From Campanula takesimana (taxonomy: Eukaryota; Streptophyta; Magnoliopsida; Asterales; Campanulaceae), in NCBI GenBank assembly GCA_026119855.1, contig JAOWBW010000060.1:744001-808000 (forward strand): a DNA stretch of 64,000 nt, written 5' to 3'. This document shows positions 55,406 through 64,000 of this stretch, one piece after another. The position numbers and the translations under genes were made by a program. Position 1 is the stretch's first letter. Every line of letters starts with the position of its first letter. The notes beneath the pieces are model-generated. The model did not search any database. It was not told the DNA's origin and was given only the letters and a program-made list of their open reading frames with translations.

Positions 55406-55600
55406 ACGTTATGCCTTATCGGTTCGGTTCGGTTTTTAAAGTCGGGATTCATGTCTTGAACCGAAACCGAGCCGAATTATTCGGTTTTCAAGAATCTAAG
55501 AACCGTACCATACCATTATCTTATTGGTTCGGTTTTTCGGTTTCGGTTTTTTCGGTATTATCGGTTTTTTTCGGTTTTTCTGCTCACCCCTAACTTAGAG

Positions 55601-55735
55601 TTCAATTTTTGATCAGGGAAAATTCAGATGCCAGCCCCACCCCTCCATATCGGAGTAAACCCCATCTGAAAAAGCCTGTCATCAACTCTTACTTACCTCT
55701 CGAGTTCTTGGGATTTGTCTACCTATATAAGACCA
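55601..55735. other. Short flank between hAT and Harbinger
   Basis: No gene; ends in CTATATAA before GACCATGTCC. Confidence 0.4.
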
Positions 55736-56205
55736 TGTCCAATAGTTTCAACTACCAAAAACATTCAACTACCTTAATATTACGACACCTCATCTTCTCT
55801 CTCCATCCACTTAATCATTCAATTACACTCTCAACTACCCCTCCCACAATAAGCTAGTTTAGTTTAAAATTCAACTTCTCCCAACTCATCATTCTATACC
55901 CCACCACTTTTTATTTTATTTACAATATTTATTTTTATAATTAAAAATAAATATTGATATTAATAATTTATTATTAAAAAATAAATTATTAATGTTTTTA
56001 ATTATAAATTCGAGATTTTTTTTTATTTTTTTTAATTCAAACTTAATTAATTTTTTTCGAAGCAATTAAATAAATACGAGAATATTTTAATTTTAATAAA
56101 AATAAGAAAAATTACAATAAACTTAGCTCGTTCCACAAATGATGAAAAACCAAAAAAAAACATACGATACATAGACTCGACTCACAGTACAATAAAATTT
56201 AAAAA

Positions 56206-56691
56206 TCACTGATTTCCGAACTTTGCCCATATGTGTTTGACTAGATCCTTCTGCAATTGTTTATGAGCCCTCTGATCACGCAAATCCGATCTAGTACGTA
56301 CATGATTTTCAAACGCTGGTAATACCTCAGTTGAGAATGGTTGTTGTGTACTAGACCCACTTGCCCCGGGCTGATCCTGATAGTCAAGCCAATTTTGAGA
56401 ATACGTACCACGTTCGTCCTCAACGATCATATTATGTAATATGATACATGCTCTCATGATCATAGCCAAGTCCTCTATCTGCCACATTCGAGCTGGTTCT
56501 CGAATTATTTTAAATCGAGCTTGGAGCACTCCAAATGCCCGTTCTATATCCTTCCGATAAGCCTCCTGGTATTTTGCAAATAACTTGTCTTCTTCACTTT
56601 GAGGAAGTTTAACGGATTTGACGAAGGTCGGATAAGAGGGGTAGATACCGTCAGCAAGATAATATGTCATATTATACTGACGTTCATTCAC
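56206..56691 (-). pseudogene. Harbinger transposase, C-terminal part
   Basis: About 161 codons of a DDE_Tnp_4 / HARBI1-like (ALP1-like) nuclease: NMTYYLADGIYPSYPTFVKS, RKDIERAFGVLQARFKIIRE, then ARMWQIEDLAMIMRACIILH and NMIVEDER. The N-terminal two-thirds, including the first catalytic Asp residues, is missing. Its reading frame continues back through the end of ORF1, so an internal deletion has joined the two. The remaining part cannot cut DNA. Confidence 0.88.
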
Positions 56692-57618
56692 AAAGAAATT
56701 GACTCGTGGAGTATTTCCAGCTCTTCAGTCAACATTTCAAAAAGCTGTTGTTGATGATGATCGCGAGACTCCATTTGACTCAACTGCATCCACATTTTCC
56801 TATTTTTAGCCCGAGTCTTGTTAAGGGCAATATTGTTTGCCTTCTCTTGTTCTGAGACGAAGTTGTCCATTCGTTCCAATTCTTTCTCTTTGAATTGTTT
56901 GAATTCTGACCACTTTTGTTCCTTTACCGGTGACAACCCCACTTTTTTCTTCCCCGCCTTTTTCTTAGCTGCCTCTCTTCCCATAGGACGAGGAATGGAT
57001 CCAACCGAGCTTGAATCACCTACATCACCTTCTCGTGCTCTCTTAGATCCACTGCTATCAGATCCAGTATTTCCTCCAACCTGACTTGCATAGCGTGGTT
57101 GATCTCGGGTAGCTATCCACTCGTCCATCAAATTAAAAGTGCTATTGTTAGCATTTTTATATAATTCGTGAGCTTTTTTCAAAACATCATTATCCGACCA
57201 CCCGCTTTGTTGCATACGCTTAGCGTTATCGTATGCACCTACCCATTTGCCCAATTTGGCGTTTATATAATTGAAACGATTTTTGCATGAAACTACGTCA
57301 CGGGGAGGGTTAAATTCAGAATGTTCGTTACAATATTCAACAATCTTACCCCAAAAATTTTCGCTCTTCTGATTTTTTCCGACTACACTGTCGTTTCCAA
57401 ACTTAATCCACCCACTGATTAGCACTATATTGTCCTTCGTGCTCCATTTCACCATTTTTCTCCGACTAGTGGTTGAACCTCCTGCATCTGGAGTTAGAGT
57501 AGCTTCATCAGCACCGCTATTGCTACCCATAACCATTTGTGTTGAATATTCAGGATATTCTGATTCTTGAGAGGGTAGTGGTGGTGGTGGAGGTCGTTGA
57601 AATTGCATACCATAATAT
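56688..57618 (-). pseudogene. Harbinger ORF1, C-terminal part, split by hAT
   Basis: Continues the ORF1 begun at 63394. From MQFQRPPPPPLPS it runs through a Myb/SANT-like trihelix domain (KWSTKDNIVLISGWIKFGND, VSCKNRFNYINAKLGKWVGA) to a NAM-associated, lysine-rich coiled C-terminus (EQKWSEFKQFKEKELERMDN) and stops at 56688 (HESISL). Proteins of this kind bind the termini and help import the Harbinger transposase; they are often mislabelled glutathione S-transferase T3-like. Its upstream part is displaced 5.6 kb away by hAT copy 2, so no full-length protein is expected. Confidence 0.88.
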
Positions 57619-59018
57619 TAGGGGTGAGCTCGGTTCGGTTTGGTACGGTTTCTAGCTAAAACCGGTACCGAACCGCACCCTATCGGTTTCTAGCATTTGA
57701 GCACCGAAATGGTTCGGTTTTTAATCGGCTCGGTGTGTTCGGTGTCGGTTTCGGTGTCGGTAGCGGTTCGGTTTCAATGGGCTGATTAAATGGGCCGCTT
57801 AAGTTGGGCTTGGTCAGGCCCAAATTGAACTACTTGGGCTAAATCAGACAATTGTAAGTTCAAATAGAAGGAAATAAACATAATTAATCCAACAGGCCCT
57901 ATTGGGCTTGACAAACATGATCATACTTGGCTATATGGGCCAAATTAAACAAAGACATGTTTAAAGTTCAAACATAATGATTCCAACAGGAAATAAAAAC
58001 CAAATATACTTCAATAACTTGATAATATAATAACTAAGGATTCAAAAAGTCCCATATCAAATTAAACAAAAGTCTTGAATTTCCTCCTCAGCAAGTCCAT
58101 CGATTCATAACAACCTGCACAAGGAAAAAACAAACATTAAGAAACTCCATGAATTTGACAAATAAGGATAAAAGTAGAATATGGTGAGATGGCGGGGGGG
58201 GGGGGGGAGGGCATGGCCGGAAATAGCCCCATGATAAAATAAAAGACTTTTTTTAGCTGAATCTTATAGTGAGAGAGACGAAGCAGTAACACCCTCTATT
58301 TGCATAATTGTGTAACACTGAAAGTAGATTAACAATCAGGTATAATTGGGGACCAAAGCCCCTAACTTGAGCTTCTACCTACCTTCCAAAGGATTACACA
58401 ACAACCTACCTAATACTCTATTTTTATATAAGGATCGATGCATCTAATTTCCCTTTACAAAAATGATAAGTCCAACTACCACGTCACGCTTTCTTCTCAT
58501 CATACAAAACAAATCACTTGGCAATTAAAATCATTTTTATTCAACACAAGCAAAATCCACCCCAGATACCTCCATCCATCAATAATTCTATCTATTCACT
58601 ATCTCCTTTAATTTTTACAATCTTATATATTGTCTTCAACTTACACCAACCTTGATAAAAAAAGGACACATTTCAAGCAGAATTACTTACAAAACTCTCT
58701 CTCTCCACCCCCAAATCCCTTTCTCAACCCCATTTCAATCTTCTTTTCCCGCTTCTTTCATACAGGTTTTATTTTCCTTCTGGGCCTACTTCTGATCTCT
58801 CTCTCTTTGTCTATATATATATATACTATATTAATACACACAGAGAACACCACATAGAAAGAGAGAGAGACTAACATAACTTGTTTCTTCAGCATCTTCA
58901 ATTCTCAACCTGAGTATGTTCCTTTTTTTTCTTTTTTCAGGGTTGATATAATAGTAATAATTTTTCATCTTGGCTATCTATCATCAGGAGAGACAGGAAT
59001 ATATATATATACTTGTTG

Positions 59019-59360
59019 ATGGGAACAAATGGAGGATTAAAGGATGAAAGATTTGAGAAGAGAGTGGAGGCATGGATTGGTTGTCTAGGTTGGTTCGTCA
59101 CAAGTATGGTGGGTGGACTGATTTTGAGTTGCTGGGAACTCAAGTATCATCACACAAATAGTCAACAGTGGATGGTTCCATTAGGTCTCATATTGTTTAT
59201 CACACCAATCTTAGTCAACCTTGCTGTATACGTCTCTACACCTTTCAAAGAAGCTACACAAATAGTCAACAGTGGATGGTTGAGTATTGTGCATACTGGT
59301 CTCCTTGTTAGGTCACACAAATCCACTTCCCATGATAAAATAAAAGACTTGATCATTTGA
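59019..59360 (+). CDS. Passenger ORF, two-TM small protein, hAT copy 2
   Basis: Same 113-codon frame as 51422-51763, with no difference seen. Its leader, TATA-like stretch and the internal 25-bp direct repeat are also the same. Identity to copy 1 shows the cargo was already in the element before the last transposition. Confidence 0.55.
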   Translation: MGTNGGLKDERFEKRVEAWIGCLGWFVTSMVGGLILSCWELKYHHTNSQQWMVPLGLILFITPILVNLAVYVSTPFKEATQIVNSGWLSIVHTGLLVRSHKSTSHDKIKDLII

Positions 59361-59851
59361 ATCATTATGTTTACAAAATTTGTTCCTAAGCAAAAGCACC
59401 TAAATGTCAGTTTCTACAGTCAGTTGCTGGTATTAAAGAGTAAAAGGGTTCAAGAAAACCCGAGAAGATTAAATGCAGTCCCTATTGATTCTTCCTGTGT
59501 GCTACAAATGGTATGGCACTGATCCAAAATCAAACCATCTTATTTTCTCACTAAGATTGTTTGTCTCAAGACTGTAAACCAAGAACACTAGCTATGCATG
59601 TATCCGCTCGGAAAAAAATGCAAATGTACTACTAGTTGCATGAATTAAGGAAATCAATAATAGTCCAGATAATCAAGTTGAATGAGCCCATTTTATTTTA
59701 CTTGTAAATTATTGTTTCTACTTCCGTCCCGAAATGACACAAAAATGATCAAGAACAAAACTGGATATGCATCAATAACTAATCAAACCAAACAAGAATA
59801 CATCAAAACAGCCAACAAGTACACAGCCAACAAGAATACATTAAAGCGTAC

Positions 59852-59947
59852 CTGAACCAAGAATTTTCTTCAAATCATCAGCTGATGGTTTGGAGTTACC
59901 TCCCAGGCTCCCAAAACAGCCAACAAGTACACAGCAAGCACCTTCAT
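59852..59947 (-). pseudogene. 60S acidic ribosomal protein P2-like exon, hAT copy 2
   Basis: Same exon, same 8-bp frame-shifting insertion and same donor as 52255-52350. Confidence 0.75.
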
Positions 59948-60070
59948 TCTGCGTAAAATAATTCACATTCAAAACAGAATTATACAAAAATCTCAGAGAA
60001 TCAAATCAATTCAAGTTCAATAAAAAAATATGTTTAGCAAAAATAATAAAAAGAATCATACCAAAGTCAA

Positions 60071-62359
60071 TCAATCATCTATCGCGCAAGGTTCAAAAAA
60101 CTTTGGTCCACCACCGAAAGCATCTAAAAGAGCATAGAAATAGAATGCCATGTCAGTTCTGAAACAGGCAGCACATAAAAAATACAAAAAATAAATAAAT
60201 AAATAAAGATAAAGTGAAAATTTACCCATTTCAAGTGTCTCTAATTTTTCTTGCAACTCTTCCATGGCCTTAGCATGCACATCTGGAAGCTCAATATCAA
60301 CGGGTGTAGAGCGTATCCAATCTTGTGCACAAATTAAAGCTTCAGCGGTTTGAGGACTAAGGGAGCTTCTAAATGGATCGATCACCCTACCACCGGTACT
60401 AAATGCGGACTCCGAAGCAACGGTAGAGATTGGCATCCCCAAAACATGTTTAGCAACTTGGGATAGGATGGGAAACTTAGTAGAATTGATTTTCCACCAA
60501 CTTAAAACATCAAATTTCTCATCTCTCTTTTCCATTCCATCAGACAAATAAATTTCAACTTCGGTTTTATCCATCAACCCTCCTTGCTCTTCCAAATATT
60601 TTAAAAAACTAGACTCCAAATTACCTTTAACACCAATACCCGCAAAAGAAGAGCCTCCAACAGAATTTGAAGATGAAGAAGACCCCTTGTTCACACTATC
60701 TGCTTTCAGTTTGTAATGATCATACAAATCATTCAATGTTTTAATCACTTTCTCACATATAAGCTTGGCCTTGGATGAATTAACTCCATGAATTTGACCC
60801 AAACACCATCCAAGATAATACATTTTATTGCGAGGATCCAAAACCACAGCTACATACAACAAGAAGTTCATGTTATCCATATTATCCCAATACTTGTCAT
60901 ATTTTTCTTTCATTGAAAATGCCATTGTTCTCTTTGCCTCATCCAAATCCAAGCACATTCGTGATATATGCGCATGCATTGTCACAAGTTCACCAAAAAA
61001 TAAATTTGATGTTACATACTTAGAGCCAGAAATCAGATTTGTAACATTATAAAAAACACTCAAATATTCAATAAATTGGGTTGCATTATCCCAATCACTT
61101 GTCTCGGGAGGCCCTGTAACCTTTTCTTTTCTCTTCCTTTTTCTTGTGCTACCCTCAACTTCTACTTCATCATCACCAAAGTAATCATAGAAATTTTGAT
61201 CTATCATTTTCATCCTATCAAAAGCCTTCATATACTTCACAGCAGTTTCCAACATTAGGTAGGTCGAATTCCACCTAGTTTCAACATCAAGACAAGGTTT
61301 TTTTTTACAACTGATTTCAACTTTTTCGGCACATTCTTTAAACCTTGCAGCCCTAGATGGTGATGATCTAACATACCTCACAGCATTTCTAATTCTTGAA
61401 ATGGACAAATCTTGTTCCTCTAACCCATCTCTCACAACAAGATTTATAATATGTGCACAACATCTCAAATGCATGTACTTACAATCCAGTATGGCATTGG
61501 GCCCTTTAAGCATTCTTTTCAAGTATCGAATAGCCCCATCATTTGATGAAGCATTATCTACTGTCACAGTGAAAACCCGCTCAATGCCCCATTTTTGTAA
61601 GCACTTGTAAACCAATTTCCCAATTGTGTCACCTTTATGATTAGCTATAGGACAGAAGTTCAAAATTTTTTTCCTCAAAACCCAATCATCATCAACCCAA
61701 TGCCCTGTAAGACACATGTAATTGATATTCTGAATAGATGACCATGTGTCAGTAGTAAGGGAAACTGTTTGATTTTTCAAAAGTTTCTTAACAATTTCAG
61801 CCTCCTCCTTATAAATCCTCAAACATTCTCTAGCGACAGTCCACCTAGATGGCAATTTGAACAATGGATTCAATTCCCACGAATATTCTTTAAATCCTTC
61901 ATCATCAACAATACTAAACGGTCTATTGTCTTTGATGCACATTCTAGAAAGTGCCCTTTTACATTTCTCTACACTAAAAGAATGAGTAGCAAGAGAACCA
62001 CCTGCCCCCTTCTCTACTGGCTTAAAACCCAAGGTAGATTGCTTCCTATCTCCTTTCTTCCTTAACAAAACTGGAGACTTAGGACAATATAATTCTAAAT
62101 GACTCTTTAAACCAGAGGTACCGTTATCTTTAGAATGACACGCTAACATTTGAGAGCAGTAAGGACATTTTGAGCTTGATGCACCTTTTACGTAAGTGAA
62201 ATGATCCCATACCATTGATCTTTTCGCTCGCGTAGTCCCCTTCCCCTTCTCATCATCAGCCTCTCCCTTATTATCATCTTGTTCTTTAGTGCTTTCCTTT
62301 TCACCATCATTACAATTTTGTTCCTCAATCTCCAAATCAATGGATTGGCTGGATTCCAT
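60071..62359 (-). CDS. hAT transposase, copy 2
   Basis: 762 codons, uninterrupted, with the same BED finger (C65, C68, H87, C92), catalytic D204 and D268, and dimerisation region as copy 1. Residue 514 is Tyr (KMYYLGW) instead of Cys. The leader (62360-63000) has the same two donor-like sites. The likely retained-intron tail is also present. Either copy could be the source of activity. Confidence 0.95.
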   Translation of the reverse strand: MESSQSIDLEIEEQNCNDGEKESTKEQDDNKGEADDEKGKGTTRAKRSMVWDHFTYVKGASSSKCPYCSQMLACHSKDNGTSGLKSHLELYCPKSPVLLRKKGDRKQSTLGFKPVEKGAGGSLATHSFSVEKCKRALSRMCIKDNRPFSIVDDEGFKEYSWELNPLFKLPSRWTVARECLRIYKEEAEIVKKLLKNQTVSLTTDTWSSIQNINYMCLTGHWVDDDWVLRKKILNFCPIANHKGDTIGKLVYKCLQKWGIERVFTVTVDNASSNDGAIRYLKRMLKGPNAILDCKYMHLRCCAHIINLVVRDGLEEQDLSISRIRNAVRYVRSSPSRAARFKECAEKVEISCKKKPCLDVETRWNSTYLMLETAVKYMKAFDRMKMIDQNFYDYFGDDEVEVEGSTRKRKRKEKVTGPPETSDWDNATQFIEYLSVFYNVTNLISGSKYVTSNLFFGELVTMHAHISRMCLDLDEAKRTMAFSMKEKYDKYWDNMDNMNFLLYVAVVLDPRNKMYYLGWCLGQIHGVNSSKAKLICEKVIKTLNDLYDHYKLKADSVNKGSSSSSNSVGGSSFAGIGVKGNLESSFLKYLEEQGGLMDKTEVEIYLSDGMEKRDEKFDVLSWWKINSTKFPILSQVAKHVLGMPISTVASESAFSTGGRVIDPFRSSLSPQTAEALICAQDWIRSTPVDIELPDVHAKAMEELQEKLETLEMGKFSLYLYLFIYFLYFLCAACFRTDMAFYFYALLDAFGGGPKFFEPCAIDD

Positions 62360-63198
62360 CTACAAAAATTCAAAACCACAAAATTTCAATACAACTAAAA
62401 GGACAAATTGCAAACTTTTTTAATCTCATTAAAAAACAGAAATAGCAACTGATTTCATCAATTACTATTTCTGATTTCATCAAATCGTAACTGATTTTGG
62501 TCAATTTTGTTCCTCATTAAACTTTTTTAATCTCATTAAACAACAGAAATAGTAACTGATTTTGGTCAAATTTTGATTAAATCGCAAGCTTGATAGAGAG
62601 AAAGAGAACTCGAGATGAAATCAGAAAGCTTGATAGAAAGAAAGAGAACGAGATTGAAGATTCTTACCTGAGCGACTGAGCGTCGTTGGCTATGGTGCAC
62701 TCCAGCAAGTAGGTGCGGCAAAAGAAAGAAACCCTAGCAAAATTTAGGTTAACATTTAACAGGTAAATCGAAGGGAAGCAAAATTTAACAACATTAGATG
62801 AAATCGGAATGCTTGATAGAGAGATAGAGAACGAGATTCTTACCTGAGTGTCGTCGGTCGTCGGTTATGGTACGCAGGTGAAGAAGCGGCGCAAGGCTAG
62901 GGTTAGGTCGAGAAGAGATCGCGTTTGAAGATAGTTCAGAAAGTGACGCTGAGGGTTTAAAAGGTCGGAAGAAGGAGTATATATTCAAAAGGCAAAACGA
63001 CGACGTTATGCCTTATCGGTTCGGTTCGGTTTTTAAAGTCGGGATTCATGTCTTGAACCGAAACCGAGCCGAATTATTCGGTTTTCAAGAATCTAAGAAC
63101 CGTACCATACCATTATCTTATTGGTTCGGTTTTTCGGTTTCGGTTTTTTCGGTTTTTTCGGTATTATCGGTTTTTTTCGGTTTTTCTGCTCACCCCTA

Positions 63199-63394
63199 CA
63201 TAATATGGATTCCAGGTGGGTACAGCTGAAGGCATGGCATTTGGTTGATAATAAAATTGTGGGACATTTTGAGGACGTGGTTGGTTAGAAAATTGATTTG
63301 GCGATTGAAAATCATTAGGATTGTAGTAATTTGGTGGAAAATTACTTGAATTCTGAGTGTTGAAATAATGATTATTCGGATTATTGGGATCCAT
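63199..63394 (-). pseudogene. Harbinger ORF1, N-terminal part
   Basis: Starts MDPNNPNNHYFNTQNSSNF, asparagine/proline/glutamine-rich, up to PTWNPYY, where hAT copy 2 interrupts. Removing the hAT and one CATAATAT copy lines this frame up with 57610 downwards. The start codon is in a clean context (GGATCCAT on the plus strand). Confidence 0.85.
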
Positions 63395-63918
63395 TTCACT
63401 AAAAAGATGATGAATATTTTAAAAAATAAGGGGTTAAAGAAGGATAATGATTTTTTTGAGAGAAAAGAGAGGTTTTTTTTTTGGTGTACAAATAAAATGA
63501 AAGTTATATCAATTTATAGAGAAAAAAAAATCCAGAATTTTCGCGAAAAAAAAAAAAAAAATTTTTTTGCTGTAAAATAATTGAGCTCGAAAATTTGGGT
63601 TGAAAATCATATCTAAAAATCTGGACGGACCAATCCTAGGCTGACACTTGGCAAAAGGAGAAAAAACAAAAAAAAAAAAAAACTGGCAGACGCTGCGCCT
63701 CACGCGCCTCTGTCGGCGGTGAGGCGCACGCGCCATGTCGGCACCAACCAGGCGGCGACGCGTGTCCATGGCGGGGCCCCTCATTTTTCATTCAACCCGG
63801 TTGAATTTGTTCAACCTCCCAATTCAACCCCCTACCTCTCAACTACCTTATTGGACCCCCTCAACTAGTTGAACCCACTTTCAACCCCCTCTCAATCAAC
63901 CCCAAAGAAATAGTTTTA

Positions 63919-64000
63919 TACTCCCTCCGTCCCATAGAGAGTGAGACTAGAGGAGTGGGCACGATATTTAAGATAAAGTAATATATATGTGGTAGAAAAT
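63919..64000. mobile_element. Stowaway MITE, cut by the window edge
   Basis: CTCCCTCCGTCCCATAGAGA after TA; the right end lies outside the window. Confidence 0.85.

Larger units (their letters stand above)
50032..55592 (-). mobile_element. Autonomous hAT transposon, copy 1
   Basis: 5561 bp, perfect 8-bp duplication ACTTAGAG (50024-50031 and 55593-55600). Terminal repeats TAGGGGTGAGC and GCTCACCCCTA. Subterminal regions (50042-50180 and 55410-55580) are filled with GGTTCGG/TTTCGG words, likely transposase-binding sites. Contents: transposase on the minus strand, a P2-like exon on the minus strand downstream, and a small membrane-protein ORF on the plus strand. Nearly identical to 57619-63198. 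Confidence 0.96.
57619..63198 (-). mobile_element. Autonomous hAT transposon, copy 2
   Basis: 5580 bp with a perfect 8-bp duplication CATAATAT (57611-57618 and 63199-63206). Same ends, cargo and orientation as copy 1. Differences found: a 12-bp subterminal repeat unit gained near 57742, poly-G 14 versus 16, one missense substitution in the transposase, three leader or subterminal substitutions, and a 9-bp TTTTTTCGG-type unit gained near the other end. These account exactly for the 19-bp length difference. Confidence 0.96.
55737..63906 (-). mobile_element. PIF/Harbinger element, interrupted by hAT copy 2
   Basis: A minus-strand element with ORF1 (Myb/SANT-like) and the tail of a Harbinger transposase. 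The low-coordinate end begins near GACCATGTCCAATAG after TAA; the high-coordinate end is near 63860-63906, where the inverted GTCCAATAAGG phrase occurs, but the exact terminus and target duplication are unclear. A GC-rich inverted patch (GCGCCTCAC...GTGAGGCGC) at 63695-63730 lies in the leader. The 5580-bp hAT copy 2 sits inside ORF1. Confidence 0.7.

Noticed and set aside
56688..57608. A host NAM-like or glutathione S-transferase T3-like gene
   Set aside because: It is Harbinger ORF1: trihelix plus NAM-associated tail, followed by the transposase tail, and split by a transposon.

Overview
This is a window of nuclear DNA from a flowering plant, most likely a eudicot. It is AT-rich and intron-bearing, with one recognisable host gene, many CTCCCTCCGTCCC-type Stowaway MITEs, Copia and Gypsy LTR retrotransposons primed by initiator-Met tRNA, an RTE-like LINE, and Mutator-, hAT- and PIF/Harbinger-type DNA transposons. 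I see no bacterial-style operons, rRNA, tRNA or CRISPR. All family calls come from reading motifs and repeat ends by eye; no database search was run.

Layout. 1-9481: a minus-strand Copia retrotransposon with two LTRs about 98% identical, a badly decayed interior, and a second Copia gag-integrase fragment fused to the truncated outer LTR. 9482-12622: a small promoter-like repeat, then a Stowaway MITE split by a 1.8-kb Mutator-like element. 12623-19921: the host gene, a two-exon plant BTB/POZ-domain protein of 626 aa (exons 12863-13801 and 18980-19921). Its 5.2-kb intron holds MITEs, an LTR-like piece with telomere-like repeats and a broken LINE. 21402-25003: a long-TIR Mutator-like element and several MITEs. 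25044-34686: a complete, very young Gypsy chromovirus-type element with near-identical 2529-bp LTRs and TSD GACTT, inserted in a Stowaway MITE and carrying several premature stops. 34911-49997: a mosaic of MITEs, two Mutator-like elements nested in MITEs, a Helitron-like 3' end in TAACTA-type repeats, and two short non-autonomous hATs.

50032-63906 is the most interesting part. Two copies of one hAT transposon (5561 and 5580 bp) each have perfect 8-bp target duplications. By reading I find only 4 substitutions and 3 simple-repeat indels between them. Each encodes an apparently intact BED-finger hAT transposase. Each also carries foreign cargo: on the opposite strand a 113-aa, two-transmembrane ORF behind its own TATA-like leader, and an exon resembling the start of 60S acidic ribosomal protein P2. 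The second copy has landed inside ORF1 of a PIF/Harbinger element, which itself has an internal deletion fusing ORF1 to the tail of its transposase.

How it fits together: the BTB gene is the only clear host gene. The rest is transposon layers whose insertion order can be read from target-site duplications (5 bp Gypsy, 8 bp hAT, 9-10 bp Mutator, TA Stowaway).
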